64,000 nt of DNA, taken from NCBI RefSeq assembly GCF_018882185.1, contig NZ_JACVOY010000002.1, positions 295,945 to 359,944 on the forward strand. Reading direction: 5' to 3'. Numbering within the stretch: position 1 is the first letter of the stretch; every line of letters starts with the position of its first letter. The notes beneath the pieces were generated by a model, which did no database searches, was not told the DNA's origin, and saw nothing but the letters and a program-made list of their open reading frames with translations. Positions 39,584-48,683 of this stretch are shown here, piece after piece. This DNA comes from Polynucleobacter sp. AP-Latsch-80-C2 (GTDB taxonomy: Bacteria > Pseudomonadota > Gammaproteobacteria > Burkholderiales > Burkholderiaceae). Both the position numbers and the translations under genes were made by a program.

Positions 39584-41104
39584 TTAAAAACGCCTGTAGC
39601 GAATAAAGCCCCAGATCAACAGGATGCAAGAAATACTCAAAATCGGGAAATTTCCCCAGCGAACATAGGGTGTTTTGCCTGAGTAAGCCTGGACCTGGGT
39701 GCTGAGGTTTGCTTGGGTAAATTCTGGAAGAGAGGCGAGCACTTTGCCGTCTGGGCCTAATACTGAGGTGATCCCAGTATTCGTTGCCCGCAGAGCAGGT
39801 AGACCAGTTTCTAAAGAGCGCAGTTGAGATAAGCGCAATTGCTGTGAAGAAGCTTGTGATTTACCAAACCACGCTAAGTTCGTCATATTAATAAGTAAAT
39901 TTACCGGCTTCTCGCTATTGTTAACGCGAGATGCTAATTCGCCACCAAAGACATCTTCATAGCAAATTGTCATTGCAGCATGGATGTCTGTTTGACCACT
40001 CCGCTTAATGGAGAAGGGCGCTTGCTCAATACTGCCTCGAGCGAAATCACTCATCGGAACACGAAAGGCCTCTACAAACCAATGAAAGCCTGGCGGAATA
40101 AATTCTCCAAAAGGCACTAGATGTACCTTATCAAACTGGTAAGGAGGTGAGTTTGGGGAAAGACCGGTAGCGCGATTGGTGTACTGTACTCCGGTGTTTG
40201 TCGGGATGTCACCAATTAAGCCAAGTAAGACATTGCTCTTACTTGCATTAGAGAAATCTTGTAAGTAATTTAATAAACCCGTTGGCAAATTATTTTGTGG
40301 CCAAGGAAAAGCAGTCTCAGGAATGATGATGAGATTGGCTGCTTCCTTTTTGATTTCACCGACATAAAAATCAATTTGCTGGCTAATTGCTTGAGGATTA
40401 AATTTCAAGGTTTGCTCAAAGTTACCTTGAATGAGGCGCACTGTGATCGGTTCAACAATGGGTTTGGTGAAAGTCATTAATCCTGCCAATTGAGAGAGGG
40501 TGATGACAGCGGCAATGCTCATTAAACTCATCACCGCATGCTTTTTGATCTGCAATATTTTCCAAGAAGTCCAAATGACGAGGAAGGTGCAAGCCAGTCC
40601 ACCAAAGAATGGTGCGATCGGTGCAAAAGGGCCATTGAATTGACTCTCAGCTAAGCCCATCCAGGGGAAGCCAGTAAAGACATAGCCCCGCAAAAATTCC
40701 ATAAGAACCCAACTCGCTGCTAAGAAGAGGCCCGTAAGGCGTGACTTGTGAAGGAGTGATAGCGTCAGTGTCGCCAGCGAGAAATACAGTGCCATATAGG
40801 CAGAAAGTAAAAATACCGCCATGCAAGATAGCGCTACATTCATGCCACCAACATCATGAAGGCTGATGTAAAGCCACCAAAGACCAAAGACAAAATAGCC
40901 TAAGCCAAAAATCAGACCAGATAAGAAACCGTGTTTTTTCGAGGTGTCATTTACTAAAGTGAGTTGCCACCAAATCACGCTGAGGATGGGGACTTGTATC
41001 CAGCCACCAAAAGGTAGTTCAGCGGCACCCGCTAATACTGCACCTAATACAAACAGTATGAGGTATTGAATTCCGAGTCGACTACGAGAATGCGTTTGAA
41101 TCAA
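39584..41104 (-). CDS. lnt: Apolipoprotein N-acyltransferase
   Basis: Adds the third acyl chain to lipoproteins in the inner membrane. The 506-aa protein has about six N-terminal membrane segments, then a nitrilase-like periplasmic domain. The catalytic triad is visible in IIIPETAFPW (Glu), VHLVPFGEFIP (Lys region) and AMTICYEDVFGG (Cys). A last membrane segment ends the protein. It lies eight bases after corC, the usual order corC-lnt. Confidence 0.94.
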   Translation of the reverse strand: MIQTHSRSRLGIQYLILFVLGAVLAGAAELPFGGWIQVPILSVIWWQLTLVNDTSKKHGFLSGLIFGLGYFVFGLWWLYISLHDVGGMNVALSCMAVFLLSAYMALYFSLATLTLSLLHKSRLTGLFLAASWVLMEFLRGYVFTGFPWMGLAESQFNGPFAPIAPFFGGLACTFLVIWTSWKILQIKKHAVMSLMSIAAVITLSQLAGLMTFTKPIVEPITVRLIQGNFEQTLKFNPQAISQQIDFYVGEIKKEAANLIIIPETAFPWPQNNLPTGLLNYLQDFSNASKSNVLLGLIGDIPTNTGVQYTNRATGLSPNSPPYQFDKVHLVPFGEFIPPGFHWFVEAFRVPMSDFARGSIEQAPFSIKRSGQTDIHAAMTICYEDVFGGELASRVNNSEKPVNLLINMTNLAWFGKSQASSQQLRLSQLRSLETGLPALRATNTGITSVLGPDGKVLASLPEFTQANLSTQVQAYSGKTPYVRWGNFPILSISCILLIWGFIRYRRF

Positions 41105-41112
41105 GATTGATC

Positions 41113-41952
41113 TCAGTCAGCTTTTTTAGAAATCTGACGCGCTAGCAAAATATGCACTTGACGAGGATCGGCGCGCAAGATTTCAAATTCAATACCATCC
41201 ATTGAAACGCGTTCACCCACTTTGGGAACTCTACCGAGGTGTTGGATGACTAGGCCGGCAACCGTTTCGATATCTTCTTCTTTAAAGTGAGTGCCTAGCT
41301 TGTCGTTAAATTGCTCAAGCTCGGTAATACCTTTCACCCGAATATCGCCGTTATCTAGGGCAATCAGGTTATCGGCTTCTTCATCGATGTCATGCTCGTC
41401 TTCGATATCGCCAACGATTTGCTCCAGTACATCCTCAATCGTGATGATGCCTGCAACGCCACTGTATTCATCTACAACGATCGCTAGGTGATTGCGATTA
41501 TCTTTAAAGTCACGCAATAAAACGCTGAGACGTTTTGATTCGGGAATAAAAACTGCTGGCCTGAGCCAATCGCGAACTTGAAAATCTTTTTCAGTGGCAT
41601 GTCGCAGTAAGTCTTTGGCTAATAAGATGCCAATCACATTATCTTTGCTGCCTTCGTAAACTGGAAAACGCGAGTGGGCTGCATCAATGACGCTTTGAAT
41701 GATTTCGGCAAGGCTAGTATTGATGTCGATCCAGTCGATCTGCGCTCTGGGAACCAAAATATCGCGTGCGCACAATTGGCCCACCTGAAAGACGCCCTCA
41801 ATCATCGAAAGCGCATCTGCATCTATAAGCCCCTCAGATTGGGCCTCGCGCAAGGTTTCAATCAGTTCTTGGCGGCGCTCGTTCGGGCTGGTGGGTTGTG
41901 GCGTTAAAAAATCGGCGAGGCGATCTAGTAGGGATTTATTGGGGTCAGGCAT
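41113..41952 (-). CDS. corC: CorC/HlyC-type CBS-domain protein
   Basis: A 279-aa cytosolic protein with a tandem CBS pair (about residues 65-190; DILVPRAQIDWID, HSRFPVYEGSKDNVIGILLAKDLL, LAIVVDEYSGVAGIITIEDVLEQIVGDIEDEHD) and a C-terminal CorC_HlyC transporter-associated domain (about 200-275). Linked in enteric bacteria to Mg/Co efflux, but direct evidence for transport is absent; it lacks the membrane DUF21 part. Located between ybeY and lnt. Confidence 0.9.
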   Translation of the reverse strand: MPDPNKSLLDRLADFLTPQPTSPNERRQELIETLREAQSEGLIDADALSMIEGVFQVGQLCARDILVPRAQIDWIDINTSLAEIIQSVIDAAHSRFPVYEGSKDNVIGILLAKDLLRHATEKDFQVRDWLRPAVFIPESKRLSVLLRDFKDNRNHLAIVVDEYSGVAGIITIEDVLEQIVGDIEDEHDIDEEADNLIALDNGDIRVKGITELEQFNDKLGTHFKEEDIETVAGLVIQHLGRVPKVGERVSMDGIEFEILRADPRQVHILLARQISKKAD

Positions 41953-42008
41953 ATTGCAAGAATAGCTTAGAAATGTGTCAATTTTTCAATTGAACTGGTA
42001 AATGAGTT

Positions 42009-42479
42009 CTAGGAATCGAGGTAGGGATTAGGAAAACCTAATTTCTTCAGAATTTGCACTTCTAGGGATTCCATCTTTTTTGCCTCTTTATCATTTTCAT
42101 GATCATAGGCTTGCGCATGTAGGCAGCCATGGATGATGAGGTGGGCAAGATGGGCTTTGAAAGTCTTGCCTTGCTCCTTGGCTTCCTTTTTTACAACCGG
42201 CAGGCAAAAAATAATATCAGCTAGTAAATGTGTTTTAGAGAGTTCATAAGGGAAAGTTAAAACATTAGTGGCCTTATCTTTATTTCGATAGGCCAAATTT
42301 AATTTCTTACCTTCTGAGGTATTTACAAAGCGCAGAGTCAGCATCCCGCTTTGATGCGTAGCAGCTTTAACCCACTTCTTCATTAGAGCTTCGGATACTT
42401 GCTCAGTAAGCGCTGCTTCGATAGAGGCGCTCGCATACTGAAAATCAATCACTAGCTTAGATTTAGAGAGCGCTTGCAT
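42009..42479 (-). CDS. ybeY: Endoribonuclease YbeY (rRNA maturation)
   Basis: A zinc-dependent single-strand RNase for 16S 3' maturation and ribosome quality control. The 156-aa protein has the zinc motif [11 protein letters not shown] (about residues 115-125) and the [14 protein letters not shown] block. The start overlaps the end of miaB by 17 bases. In most betaproteobacteria and in E. coli a phoH-like gene (ybeZ) separates miaB and ybeY; here there is none. Confidence 0.93.
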   Translation of the reverse strand: MQALSKSKLVIDFQYASASIEAALTEQVSEALMKKWVKAATHQSGMLTLRFVNTSEGKKLNLAYRNKDKATNVLTFPYELSKTHLLADIIFCLPVVKKEAKEQGKTFKAHLAHLIIHGCLHAQAYDHENDKEAKKMESLEVQILKKLGFPNPYLDS

Positions 42480-43815
42480 GGATATTGAGGAGTTCGCCTC
42501 TGAGGGTGTAGTTAAGGACTTCGGTCACTTCAATATCAACCATATTGCCTATCAATGACTCGATATCTTGTTCTGCTGCCGTGAAATGAATCACACGATT
42601 ATTGGCGCAGCGTCCTTGAAGATTGACACCATCTTTCGCCAAGCCTTCAACTAATACCTTTTCAATATTGCCCAGCATTTTTTGGCTGATTTGATTGGCT
42701 TGACTCTCGACGAGTGCTAGCAAAGTTTGTAAACGCTTGAGCTTAACTTCATAGGGTGTGTCATCACTTAAGTTTGCTGCTGGCGTGCCTGGGCGCGGAC
42801 TAAAAATAAAGCAGAAGCTGTTATCAAATTGCAGATCTGCAACCATTTTGAGCAGCTTCTCAAAATCGGCTTCAGTCTCCCCCGGAAAGCCCACAATAAA
42901 GTCACTCGACAAGGTGAGATCAGGTCTCACAGCACGCATCTTACGAATAATGCTCTTGTACTCTAGTGCGGTGTAGCCTCGCTTCATCGCTGAGAGCATG
43001 GCATCAGAGCCATGTTGTACGGGAAGATGCAAATGACTCACAAGCTTAGGTACTTTGGCATACACATCAATGAGGCGCTGCGTAAATTCTTTTGGATGGC
43101 TGGTGGTAAAGCGGATGCGCTCAACACCAGGTATTTCTGCAATGTATTCAATTAACAAAGCAAAGTCTGCAATCTCTTCGGTATCACCCATCTTACCTAG
43201 GTAGGCATTGACGTTTTGACCCAGCAATACAATTTCTTTCACACCTTGACCTGCAAGTCCTGCTACTTCGGTGAGGACATCATCAAAGGGGCGCGACACT
43301 TCTTCGCCGCGGGTATAGGGAACAACACAGTAGCTACAATATTTTGAGCAACCCTCCATGATGGAAACATAGGCAGAACCGCGGGTCTGGCGTGAGGCAG
43401 GCAAGTGATCAAACTTTTCAATTTCTGGAAAAGAAATATCGACCTGTGAAACGCCGGTTTTGCGGCGCTCTGCGAGCAAGTCAGAAAGGCGGTGTAATGT
43501 TTGCGGACCAAAGACGACATCGACATACGGTGCGCGACTGACGATTTGCTGACCTTCTTGACTGGCGACGCAACCACCAACGCCGATGAGTAACTCTGGC
43601 TTGAGTTTCTTAAGCTCACGCAATCGGCCTAAATCAGAAAAGACTTTGTCTTCTGCTTTTTCTCGGATCGAGCAAGTATTGAGGAGGACAACATCCGCAT
43701 CTTCTGGAGTGTCTGTCATGACCATGCCTTCATCGGCATGTAAGAGGTCGGCCATCTTGCCCGAGTCGTACTCGTTCATCTGACAGCCAAAGGTTTTGAT
43801 GTAAAGCTTTTTCAT
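42463..43815 (-). CDS. miaB: tRNA-2-methylthio-N6-dimethylallyladenosine synthase
   Basis: A radical-SAM methylthiotransferase acting on A37 of tRNAs reading U-starting codons. The 450-aa protein shows the UPF0004 cysteines ([34 protein letters not shown]), the radical-SAM CxxxCxxC in CSKYCSYC and [13 protein letters not shown]-terminal TRAM domain is present. It begins with [20 protein letters not shown], typical of MiaB and not of RimO. Confidence 0.97.
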   Translation of the reverse strand: MKKLYIKTFGCQMNEYDSGKMADLLHADEGMVMTDTPEDADVVLLNTCSIREKAEDKVFSDLGRLRELKKLKPELLIGVGGCVASQEGQQIVSRAPYVDVVFGPQTLHRLSDLLAERRKTGVSQVDISFPEIEKFDHLPASRQTRGSAYVSIMEGCSKYCSYCVVPYTRGEEVSRPFDDVLTEVAGLAGQGVKEIVLLGQNVNAYLGKMGDTEEIADFALLIEYIAEIPGVERIRFTTSHPKEFTQRLIDVYAKVPKLVSHLHLPVQHGSDAMLSAMKRGYTALEYKSIIRKMRAVRPDLTLSSDFIVGFPGETEADFEKLLKMVADLQFDNSFCFIFSPRPGTPAANLSDDTPYEVKLKRLQTLLALVESQANQISQKMLGNIEKVLVEGLAKDGVNLQGRCANNRVIHFTAAEQDIESLIGNMVDIEVTEVLNYTLRGELLNIHASAL

Positions 43816-43871
43816 ATGCCGTTCTCAGGTTTATAGCTGGGGGCGAAGCCCAGATTTTACGGGATATGGAC

Positions 43872-45134
43872 TTAGATCAGGCGATAAGCTGCAATAGCTA
43901 CCAAAGTTGGCGGTATGGCCGCTATTAAGAGATATAGGGCTGAAACGGCGCCATTCGGAAAGTAGGCACGCAAAATAGCGATGCCTGCTGGATTAGGTGC
44001 ATTAGCAATCACTGTCAGGCCTCCCCCCGCCACTGCACCACCCACCAGGGCGAGCTTAAATTCAGGAGTGGTGCCAGTCACTAGTGAGCCTAGATACGTT
44101 AGTGCGGCGTTATCGGTAATGGCGGTTAATGCCAGGCTGCCATAGAAGACGGCGGTAGGACTCATCATCTCCAAAATAGGTTGCAGCCACCAGCCTTGAA
44201 GCGATCCTAGGACAACCAGGCCGCCTAAGAAGAATCCAACCAAGAGCGCTTCTTTCAGAATGAGTGGGCTTTGATGTTTTGGGTAAGCAGTGGTGTAGCC
44301 AATAAAGAAAAGCAATAGCCACATGAAAATGACTGGGTCATGAGCGAACACCACTACGCCGAATAAAAATAGCAGATGTACTGCGATGACAGCTAAAGGA
44401 ATTTTTGCTGGTTTCTCAACGGATTCAGAATCCAGTAACTGACGATGAAATAGCAGCGTTACAGCGAGAGCGTTAATAAAGATAGCGATGCAAGATTCGA
44501 TACCGAAGTTCGCAAACATAAATGCGGAACTCCACTCCCAAGTCGTAGCGACCATTAATACAGGAGGCGCGGCAAAATTTGTTAGCGTTCCACCAATCGA
44601 AATGTTGACAAAGAGCACGCCGAGGGTGGCGAACATCAGAGTGATTGAGGGCTTGTGCTTGTATACCAAGTCACGTAGGAGGAATGCTGCCAAAGTCATG
44701 GCTGCTGGTTCGGTAATGACTGAGCCCAATAGTGGTGTGACAGCTAGGGTCAAAAAGTAAAGTGCTGGAGTGCTTCTAATACGCAGCAAAGTTTGCAGTA
44801 CTTTGCCCAGTAAATGCAAAATTTTTGTTGCGAAGAACAAGATGGGTTTACTACCTGCCACGATCATGATCGCAAATACAAATAAAGGTTCAGTAAAGTT
44901 ACGATGATTTATAAAAGCTTTTGCAGTTTCTAGATTGTCGATCAAGCTGATATAAATAATGAGAATTGCAGCCCAAAAGCCAAAGACAATTTCAACTTCA
45001 CCCAGTAGGTGCCAGAGTCCTGCGTGCTTAGGTGATTTCCTAGCTAAAGTTTCAAAATAACCAGTGCAAAATGTATGCAATACGGCAATCGCAAAAATAA
45101 TGCTTGCACCAAGTTCAGTCGGGGTAAAGTTCAT
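43872..45134 (-). CDS. Putative Na+/H+ antiporter (PF07399 family)
   Basis: A 420-aa membrane protein with about 11-12 segments. It matches the DUF1504/Na_H_antiport_2 family by eye: FTPTELGASIIFAIAVLHTF start, SVITEPAAMTLAAFLLRDL and GGTLTNFAAPPVLMVA in the middle, and ITDNAALTYLGSLV and GLTVIANAPNPAGIAILR near the end. The repeated TEPA/NFA and TDNA/NAPNP stretches suggest an inverted-repeat ion-transporter fold. The substrate is not known from the sequence. The start at 45134 gives the family N-terminus; an earlier in-frame ATG would add ten residues. Confidence 0.82.
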   Translation of the reverse strand: MNFTPTELGASIIFAIAVLHTFCTGYFETLARKSPKHAGLWHLLGEVEIVFGFWAAILIIYISLIDNLETAKAFINHRNFTEPLFVFAIMIVAGSKPILFFATKILHLLGKVLQTLLRIRSTPALYFLTLAVTPLLGSVITEPAAMTLAAFLLRDLVYKHKPSITLMFATLGVLFVNISIGGTLTNFAAPPVLMVATTWEWSSAFMFANFGIESCIAIFINALAVTLLFHRQLLDSESVEKPAKIPLAVIAVHLLFLFGVVVFAHDPVIFMWLLLFFIGYTTAYPKHQSPLILKEALLVGFFLGGLVVLGSLQGWWLQPILEMMSPTAVFYGSLALTAITDNAALTYLGSLVTGTTPEFKLALVGGAVAGGGLTVIANAPNPAGIAILRAYFPNGAVSALYLLIAAIPPTLVAIAAYRLI

Positions 45135-45192
45135 AGCAGAATGGTAGCAGGTGCTTGCAATCATTAAGAGATTGTTACTTTGGGAGATTTTG

Positions 45193-45612
45193 GTGAAATT
45201 GAAGATTGGCTATCAAGAACTCATTGCGAACGCAATGGTGCAAATTGAAACCGTACCGCTAGATAAGGCAAGTCAATTATTGGACGACCCCAATACAGTT
45301 TTTGTGGATATTCGGGACGTTCGAGAATTAGAGCGAGAGGGCATGATTCCCAATGCCTTTCATGCGCCTCGGGGCATGCTGGAGTTCTGGGTGGATCCAG
45401 ATAGCCCTTATTACAAGCCAATTTTTGGCGAAGGCAAGCGTCTTGTTCTGTATTGCGCCTCCGCATGGCGTTCAGCCCTAGCAACCGAGACCCTGCAAAA
45501 AATGGGTTTACCGGGTGTTTGCCATCTTGAGGGCGGCTTCAGTGCCTGGAAAAAAGCAGAATTACCGATTCAAGAAAAAGTGATAAAAATTAATCAGTCA
45601 AAACGAATATGA
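45193..45612 (+). CDS. Rhodanese-like sulfurtransferase domain protein
   Basis: A 139-aa single rhodanese domain. It has VFVDIRDVRELEREGMIPNAFHAPRGMLEFW and the active-site loop YCASAWRSALAT with the catalytic cysteine, followed by LEGGFSAWKKAELP. GTG at 45193 is preferred because GGAG lies seven bases upstream; longer frames from TTG would lack a ribosome site. It is eight bases upstream of an OsmC-fold gene, so sulfur or redox work together is plausible but not shown. Confidence 0.88.
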   Translation: MKLKIGYQELIANAMVQIETVPLDKASQLLDDPNTVFVDIRDVRELEREGMIPNAFHAPRGMLEFWVDPDSPYYKPIFGEGKRLVLYCASAWRSALATETLQKMGLPGVCHLEGGFSAWKKAELPIQEKVIKINQSKRI

Positions 45613-45619
45613 GGCAATC

Positions 45620-46009
45620 ATGAGAAAAGTAGTCTCGCAGTTTGGAGAAGGACCACTCCAGCAAAAATTAACAACGGGTGATCTGCATTACGTTTCTGAT
45701 GCAGAAGTTTCTAAAGGTGGTGGTGGCACCGGACCTTCTCCTCATGAATATTTAGGCGCTGCTTTAGCGGCTTGCACGAGTATGACTCTGAAGATGTATT
45801 CAGAACGAAAATCCATTCCACTGCAAAATGCCATCGTGACAGTAGATATCGAACGTCATGATGATGTGGAAATCTTCACGCGTGATATTCAATTGCTTGG
45901 TGACTTGGATGATGAGCAAAGAGCGCGCATGTTAGACATTGCGCAAAGATGCCCAATCCATAAAGCCTTGGCTGGCGAGATCCAAATAAAAACCCAGCTA
46001 GTAAATTAA
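45620..46009 (+). CDS. OsmC family protein
   Basis: A 129-aa OsmC/Ohr-fold protein with cysteines in AALAACTSMTLKMYS (about residue 52) and IAQRCPIHKALAGEIQI (about residue 113). The RCPIHK motif is typical of the YhfA-like group. Its partner gene is the rhodanese eight bases upstream. It differs clearly from the other OsmC protein at 14.0 kb, so they are distant paralogues. Confidence 0.88.
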   Translation: MRKVVSQFGEGPLQQKLTTGDLHYVSDAEVSKGGGGTGPSPHEYLGAALAACTSMTLKMYSERKSIPLQNAIVTVDIERHDDVEIFTRDIQLLGDLDDEQRARMLDIAQRCPIHKALAGEIQIKTQLVN

Positions 46010-46046
46010 TACGCGCTGGGTCTATTAAAACAACACTCAACATTTC

Positions 46047-46066
46047 AACAGGCAAATTAGCCTGTT
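46047..46066. terminator. Hairpin between convergent OsmC and lipoprotein genes
   Basis: AACAGGC and GCCTGTT form a perfect seven-base stem around an AAATTA loop. A second dyad (ACCCAGC 45992-45998 / GCTGGGT 46015-46021) lies just before it, across the OsmC stop. Neither has a proper T run, so bidirectional termination is only likely from the position between convergent genes. Confidence 0.45.
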
Positions 46067-46077
46067 ACTAACAGTGC

Positions 46078-46365
46078 TTAGTTAGGTGCTGTAGCTGGCT
46101 TGCCGGTCTTACCAGCGTTATATCCAGAATTGTACTCAGAAGCTTGTTCTTTCTTGTACGCATCGTAGATGTAACCAGATGCTGCACCAACGGCTGCGCC
46201 ACCAACTGCACCCCAGATAGGGTTGCCGTGGAAAATGGCTGTGCCAATAGCACCAGCAGTTGCACCAATCGCACCACCTGAAACAGTGCGTTGTTCTGTA
46301 TTGCTCATGTTGGAGCAACCCGTAATGGCGAGTGTCGCTGCAGTAATTGCGATAATTTTTTTCAT
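46078..46365 (-). CDS. Small glycine-zipper lipoprotein
   Basis: A 95-aa protein with a lipoprotein signal peptide (lipobox ITGC, Cys at about residue 17). A glycine-zipper stretch GGAIGATAGAIGTAIF...GAVGGAAVGAASGYIYD (about residues 30-70) can insert into or lie along membranes. The tail is short and polar. Similar YMGG/OmpA-like glycine-zipper lipoproteins are common but of unknown function. Probably outer-membrane attached. Confidence 0.8.
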   Translation of the reverse strand: MKKIIAITAATLAITGCSNMSNTEQRTVSGGAIGATAGAIGTAIFHGNPIWGAVGGAAVGAASGYIYDAYKKEQASEYNSGYNAGKTGKPATAPN

Positions 46366-46411
46366 ATCAACTAATCCTTTGAATGTAATTTGAATGAGCT
46401 AGTTGCTCTGA

Positions 46412-46774
46412 TTATTTTTTGCCGCAAGGGAAGCGCATTGCTAGGAAGCCAAGTGCAGTACCAGCAGCAGGCTTGTCAGCAGTTTGTGGATTCTCACCAG
46501 CCCACTTCACAAAATCAGCAATGACTTCATCGCGTTTTGGAGCAGGTTGATTCACGCAAATAAATGGCTTAGCGCGTTGTGGGTGACGTGTTGCTAAATA
46601 AGTTTCATAAATTCCACTGGTATAACCTACGCAGAAGCTACGGGACTCTGGGCTTGCAGGAAGCTTGCAAGTTGTCACTAGCTCTTGAGTGCTTAATACT
46701 TTGATTTGTTCCTGGGCTTGAACAGCGCCAGAAATTGCGCCAAGGGCAGCTAAAACAACTAGGGTTTTTTTCAT
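46412..46774 (-). CDS. Rap1a/Tai-family immunity-like periplasmic protein
   Basis: A 120-aa secreted protein with a signal peptide (cut after about AVQA, residue 20). The four-cysteine layout matches the Rap1a/Tai fold: TTCKLPASPESRSFCVGYTSGIYETYLA, FICVN and the terminal MRFPC, with DEVIADFVKWAGENP between. Rap1a/Tai proteins neutralise T6SS amidase effectors, but many family members occur without any T6SS, as here. A stand-alone role in immunity is an inference from fold only. Confidence 0.7.
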   Translation of the reverse strand: MKKTLVVLAALGAISGAVQAQEQIKVLSTQELVTTCKLPASPESRSFCVGYTSGIYETYLATRHPQRAKPFICVNQPAPKRDEVIADFVKWAGENPQTADKPAAGTALGFLAMRFPCGKK

Positions 46775-46818
46775 GGGTTTTCCTTAGGGTGTATTTGAAT
46801 CAATCATAAACCATCATT

Positions 46819-46857
46819 TGCACCGAATATATGCACTTATTTAGTGCAAGGTGCACC
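46819..46857 (+). promoter_or_regulatory. NtrC-like operator cluster upstream of ammonium transporter
   Basis: A perfect palindrome TGCACTTATTTAGTGCA (46832-46848) matches the spacing of NtrC sites (TGCAC-N7-GTGCA). More half-sites lie beside it, TGCACC at 46819-46824 and GGTGCACC at 46850-46857, making a dense cluster 50-90 bases before the amt ATG. I did not find a good -24/-12 sigma-54 promoter after it, so direct NtrC control is probable but unproven. Confidence 0.5.
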
Positions 46858-46909
46858 TAAATAGGTTTTTTATTCCTCATAATGATGCATAAAAAAGAGG
46901 GGAATTTTC

Positions 46910-48112
46910 ATGGAAATCTTGAAATCTGGAAGTGATGCCTTATTTATCTTGCTTGGCGCCATCATGGTTTTGGCCATGCATGCCGGCTTCGCATTCCTAG
47001 AGCTGGGAACCGTTCGTAAGAAAAACCAGGTAAATGCCTTGGTCAAAATCTTGGTCGACTTCGCTGTCTCCACCATCGCTTACTTTTTTATTGGTTACAG
47101 CATTGCTTACGGAGTGAACTTTTTCTCCGGCGCGGAATTGTTGGCTGAAAAGAATGGCTATGAGCTAGTGAAATTTTTCTTCCTGCTCACTTTTGCTGCG
47201 GCGATTCCTGCGATCGTTTCTGGTGGTATTGCTGAGCGGGCTAAATTTAATCCACAACTCATTGCCACTTTTGTCTTGGTCGGTTTTGTATATCCCTTCT
47301 TTGAGGGGATTGCCTGGAATCAACATTACGGTATTCAGGCTTGGATCAAGGGTTTAACAGGCGAAGAGTTTCATGACTTTGCTGGATCAGTCGTGGTGCA
47401 TGCCGTGGGTGGTTGGATCGCTTTGCCAGCAGTAATTCTCTTGGGTGCCCGTCGCGGTCGCTATACCAAGGAAGGTCAAATATCTGCGCATCCGCCTTCA
47501 AGCATTCCATTCTTAGCATTGGGCGCGTGGATATTGGCAGTAGGTTGGTTTGGTTTTAATGTAATGAGTGCGCAAACCATCGATAAGATCAGCGGCCTTG
47601 TAGCAATCAATTCCTTGATGGCAATGGTTGGCGGAACTTTAGCTGCTTGGGTGGTTGGTCGCAATGATCCCGGCTTTACGTATAACGGACCTCTGGCTGG
47701 ATTGGTAGCGGTGTGTGCAGGTTCAGATTTGATGCATCCTGTTGGCGCACTGTTTGTTGGATTGGTGGCTGGCGGTTTGTTTGTTTATATGTTCACCTTA
47801 GTGCAAAACCGCTGGAAGCTCGATGACGTGTTGGGTGTTTGGCCTTTGCATGGTTTATGTGGCTTGTGGGGTGGATTAGCTGCTGGTATTTTTGGCGCCA
47901 AGGCGCTTGGCGGTATCGGCGGTATTACCTTTACAGGCCAACTGATTGGTAGTGCACTAGGGGTTGGGATTGCGCTGGTCGGTGGGTTTGTGGTGTACGG
48001 AACTCTGAAGGCTTTCATTGGTATTCGGATGTCGCAAGAACAGGAATATGAAGGCGCCGATTTAAGCGTGCATCGTATTTCTTCATCACCGGACCGCGAG
48101 CCAAACTGGTAA
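46910..48112 (+). CDS. amt: Ammonium transporter (Amt family)
   Basis: A 400-aa inner-membrane protein with about 11 segments. Amt hallmarks are AGFAFLELGTVRKKNQVN near the start, DFAGSVVVHAVGGWIALPA with the first pore histidine, and GVWPLHGLCGLWGGLAAGIFG with the second pore histidine. It lacks an N-terminal signal peptide and no PII gene (glnK) lies beside it. An NtrC-like palindrome upstream suggests nitrogen control. Confidence 0.93.
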   Translation: MEILKSGSDALFILLGAIMVLAMHAGFAFLELGTVRKKNQVNALVKILVDFAVSTIAYFFIGYSIAYGVNFFSGAELLAEKNGYELVKFFFLLTFAAAIPAIVSGGIAERAKFNPQLIATFVLVGFVYPFFEGIAWNQHYGIQAWIKGLTGEEFHDFAGSVVVHAVGGWIALPAVILLGARRGRYTKEGQISAHPPSSIPFLALGAWILAVGWFGFNVMSAQTIDKISGLVAINSLMAMVGGTLAAWVVGRNDPGFTYNGPLAGLVAVCAGSDLMHPVGALFVGLVAGGLFVYMFTLVQNRWKLDDVLGVWPLHGLCGLWGGLAAGIFGAKALGGIGGITFTGQLIGSALGVGIALVGGFVVYGTLKAFIGIRMSQEQEYEGADLSVHRISSSPDREPNW

Positions 48113-48129
48113 TTTTTGAGTGGAAGTAG

Positions 48130-48160
48130 GCCATGATTCATCCCTATAATGAGTCATGGC
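48130..48160 (+). promoter_or_regulatory. Promoter with dyad over the start codon of the carbonic anhydrase gene
   Basis: A perfect -10 TATAAT (48145-48150) lies six bases before the ATG at 48156, so transcripts could start at or next to the start codon (leaderless). Around it GCCATGATTCAT (48130-48141) pairs with ATGAGTCATGGC (48149-48160) apart from one G-T wobble. The -35 box is weak. No Shine-Dalgarno sequence is visible. Confidence 0.45.
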
Positions 48161-48680
48161 TATTTATGAACTAGACGGGAATGCCCCTCAGTTATCTGAG
48201 GGCGCATGGGTTGCCGACAGCGCCGAAGTGATCGGCAAAGTTGAGCTCCATCAAAACGCCAGTATCTGGCCCAAGGTAGTTATCCGCGGCGATAACGATC
48301 TTATTCAAATCGGTGAAGGTAGTAATGTGCAAGATGCTTCTGTTTTGCATACCGACCCTGGTTATCCACTCATCATTGGTAAAAATGTCACGATAGGTCA
48401 TCAAGTGATGTTGCATGGTTGTCAGATTGGTGACGGTAGCTTGATTGGTATCGGTGCTGTGATTCTGAATGGTGCCAAGATTGGTAAAAACTGTTTAGTT
48501 GGCGCCGGTGCATTGGTAACCGAAGGAAAAGAATTTCCAGATGGGTCCATGATCTTAGGGTCACCTGCAAAAGTAGCGAAAACTTTAACGTCGGAACAAA
48601 TGGCTGGTATTGAAGATATTGCAGGACGCTATGTCAAAAATGCGCAGCGCTATATCAAGACTCTCAAAAAGATTGCTTAA
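48156..48680 (+). CDS. Gamma-carbonic-anhydrase-family protein
   Basis: A 174-aa left-handed beta-helix protein with hexapeptide repeats ([76 protein letters not shown]). The zinc histidines of the family are present in VLHTD and GHQVMLHGC. Homologues include YrdA and PaaY; carbonic anhydrase activity is shown for few, so activity is an inference. The start codon lies inside a dyad with no Shine-Dalgarno sequence. Confidence 0.88.
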   Translation: MAIYELDGNAPQLSEGAWVADSAEVIGKVELHQNASIWPKVVIRGDNDLIQIGEGSNVQDASVLHTDPGYPLIIGKNVTIGHQVMLHGCQIGDGSLIGIGAVILNGAKIGKNCLVGAGALVTEGKEFPDGSMILGSPAKVAKTLTSEQMAGIEDIAGRYVKNAQRYIKTLKKIA

Positions 48681-48683
48681 GCA

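Noticed and set aside
46819..46909. Sigma-54 promoter before amt
   Set aside because: NtrC-like palindromes are present, but no GG-N10-GC pair with the expected neighbours was found between them and the ATG.
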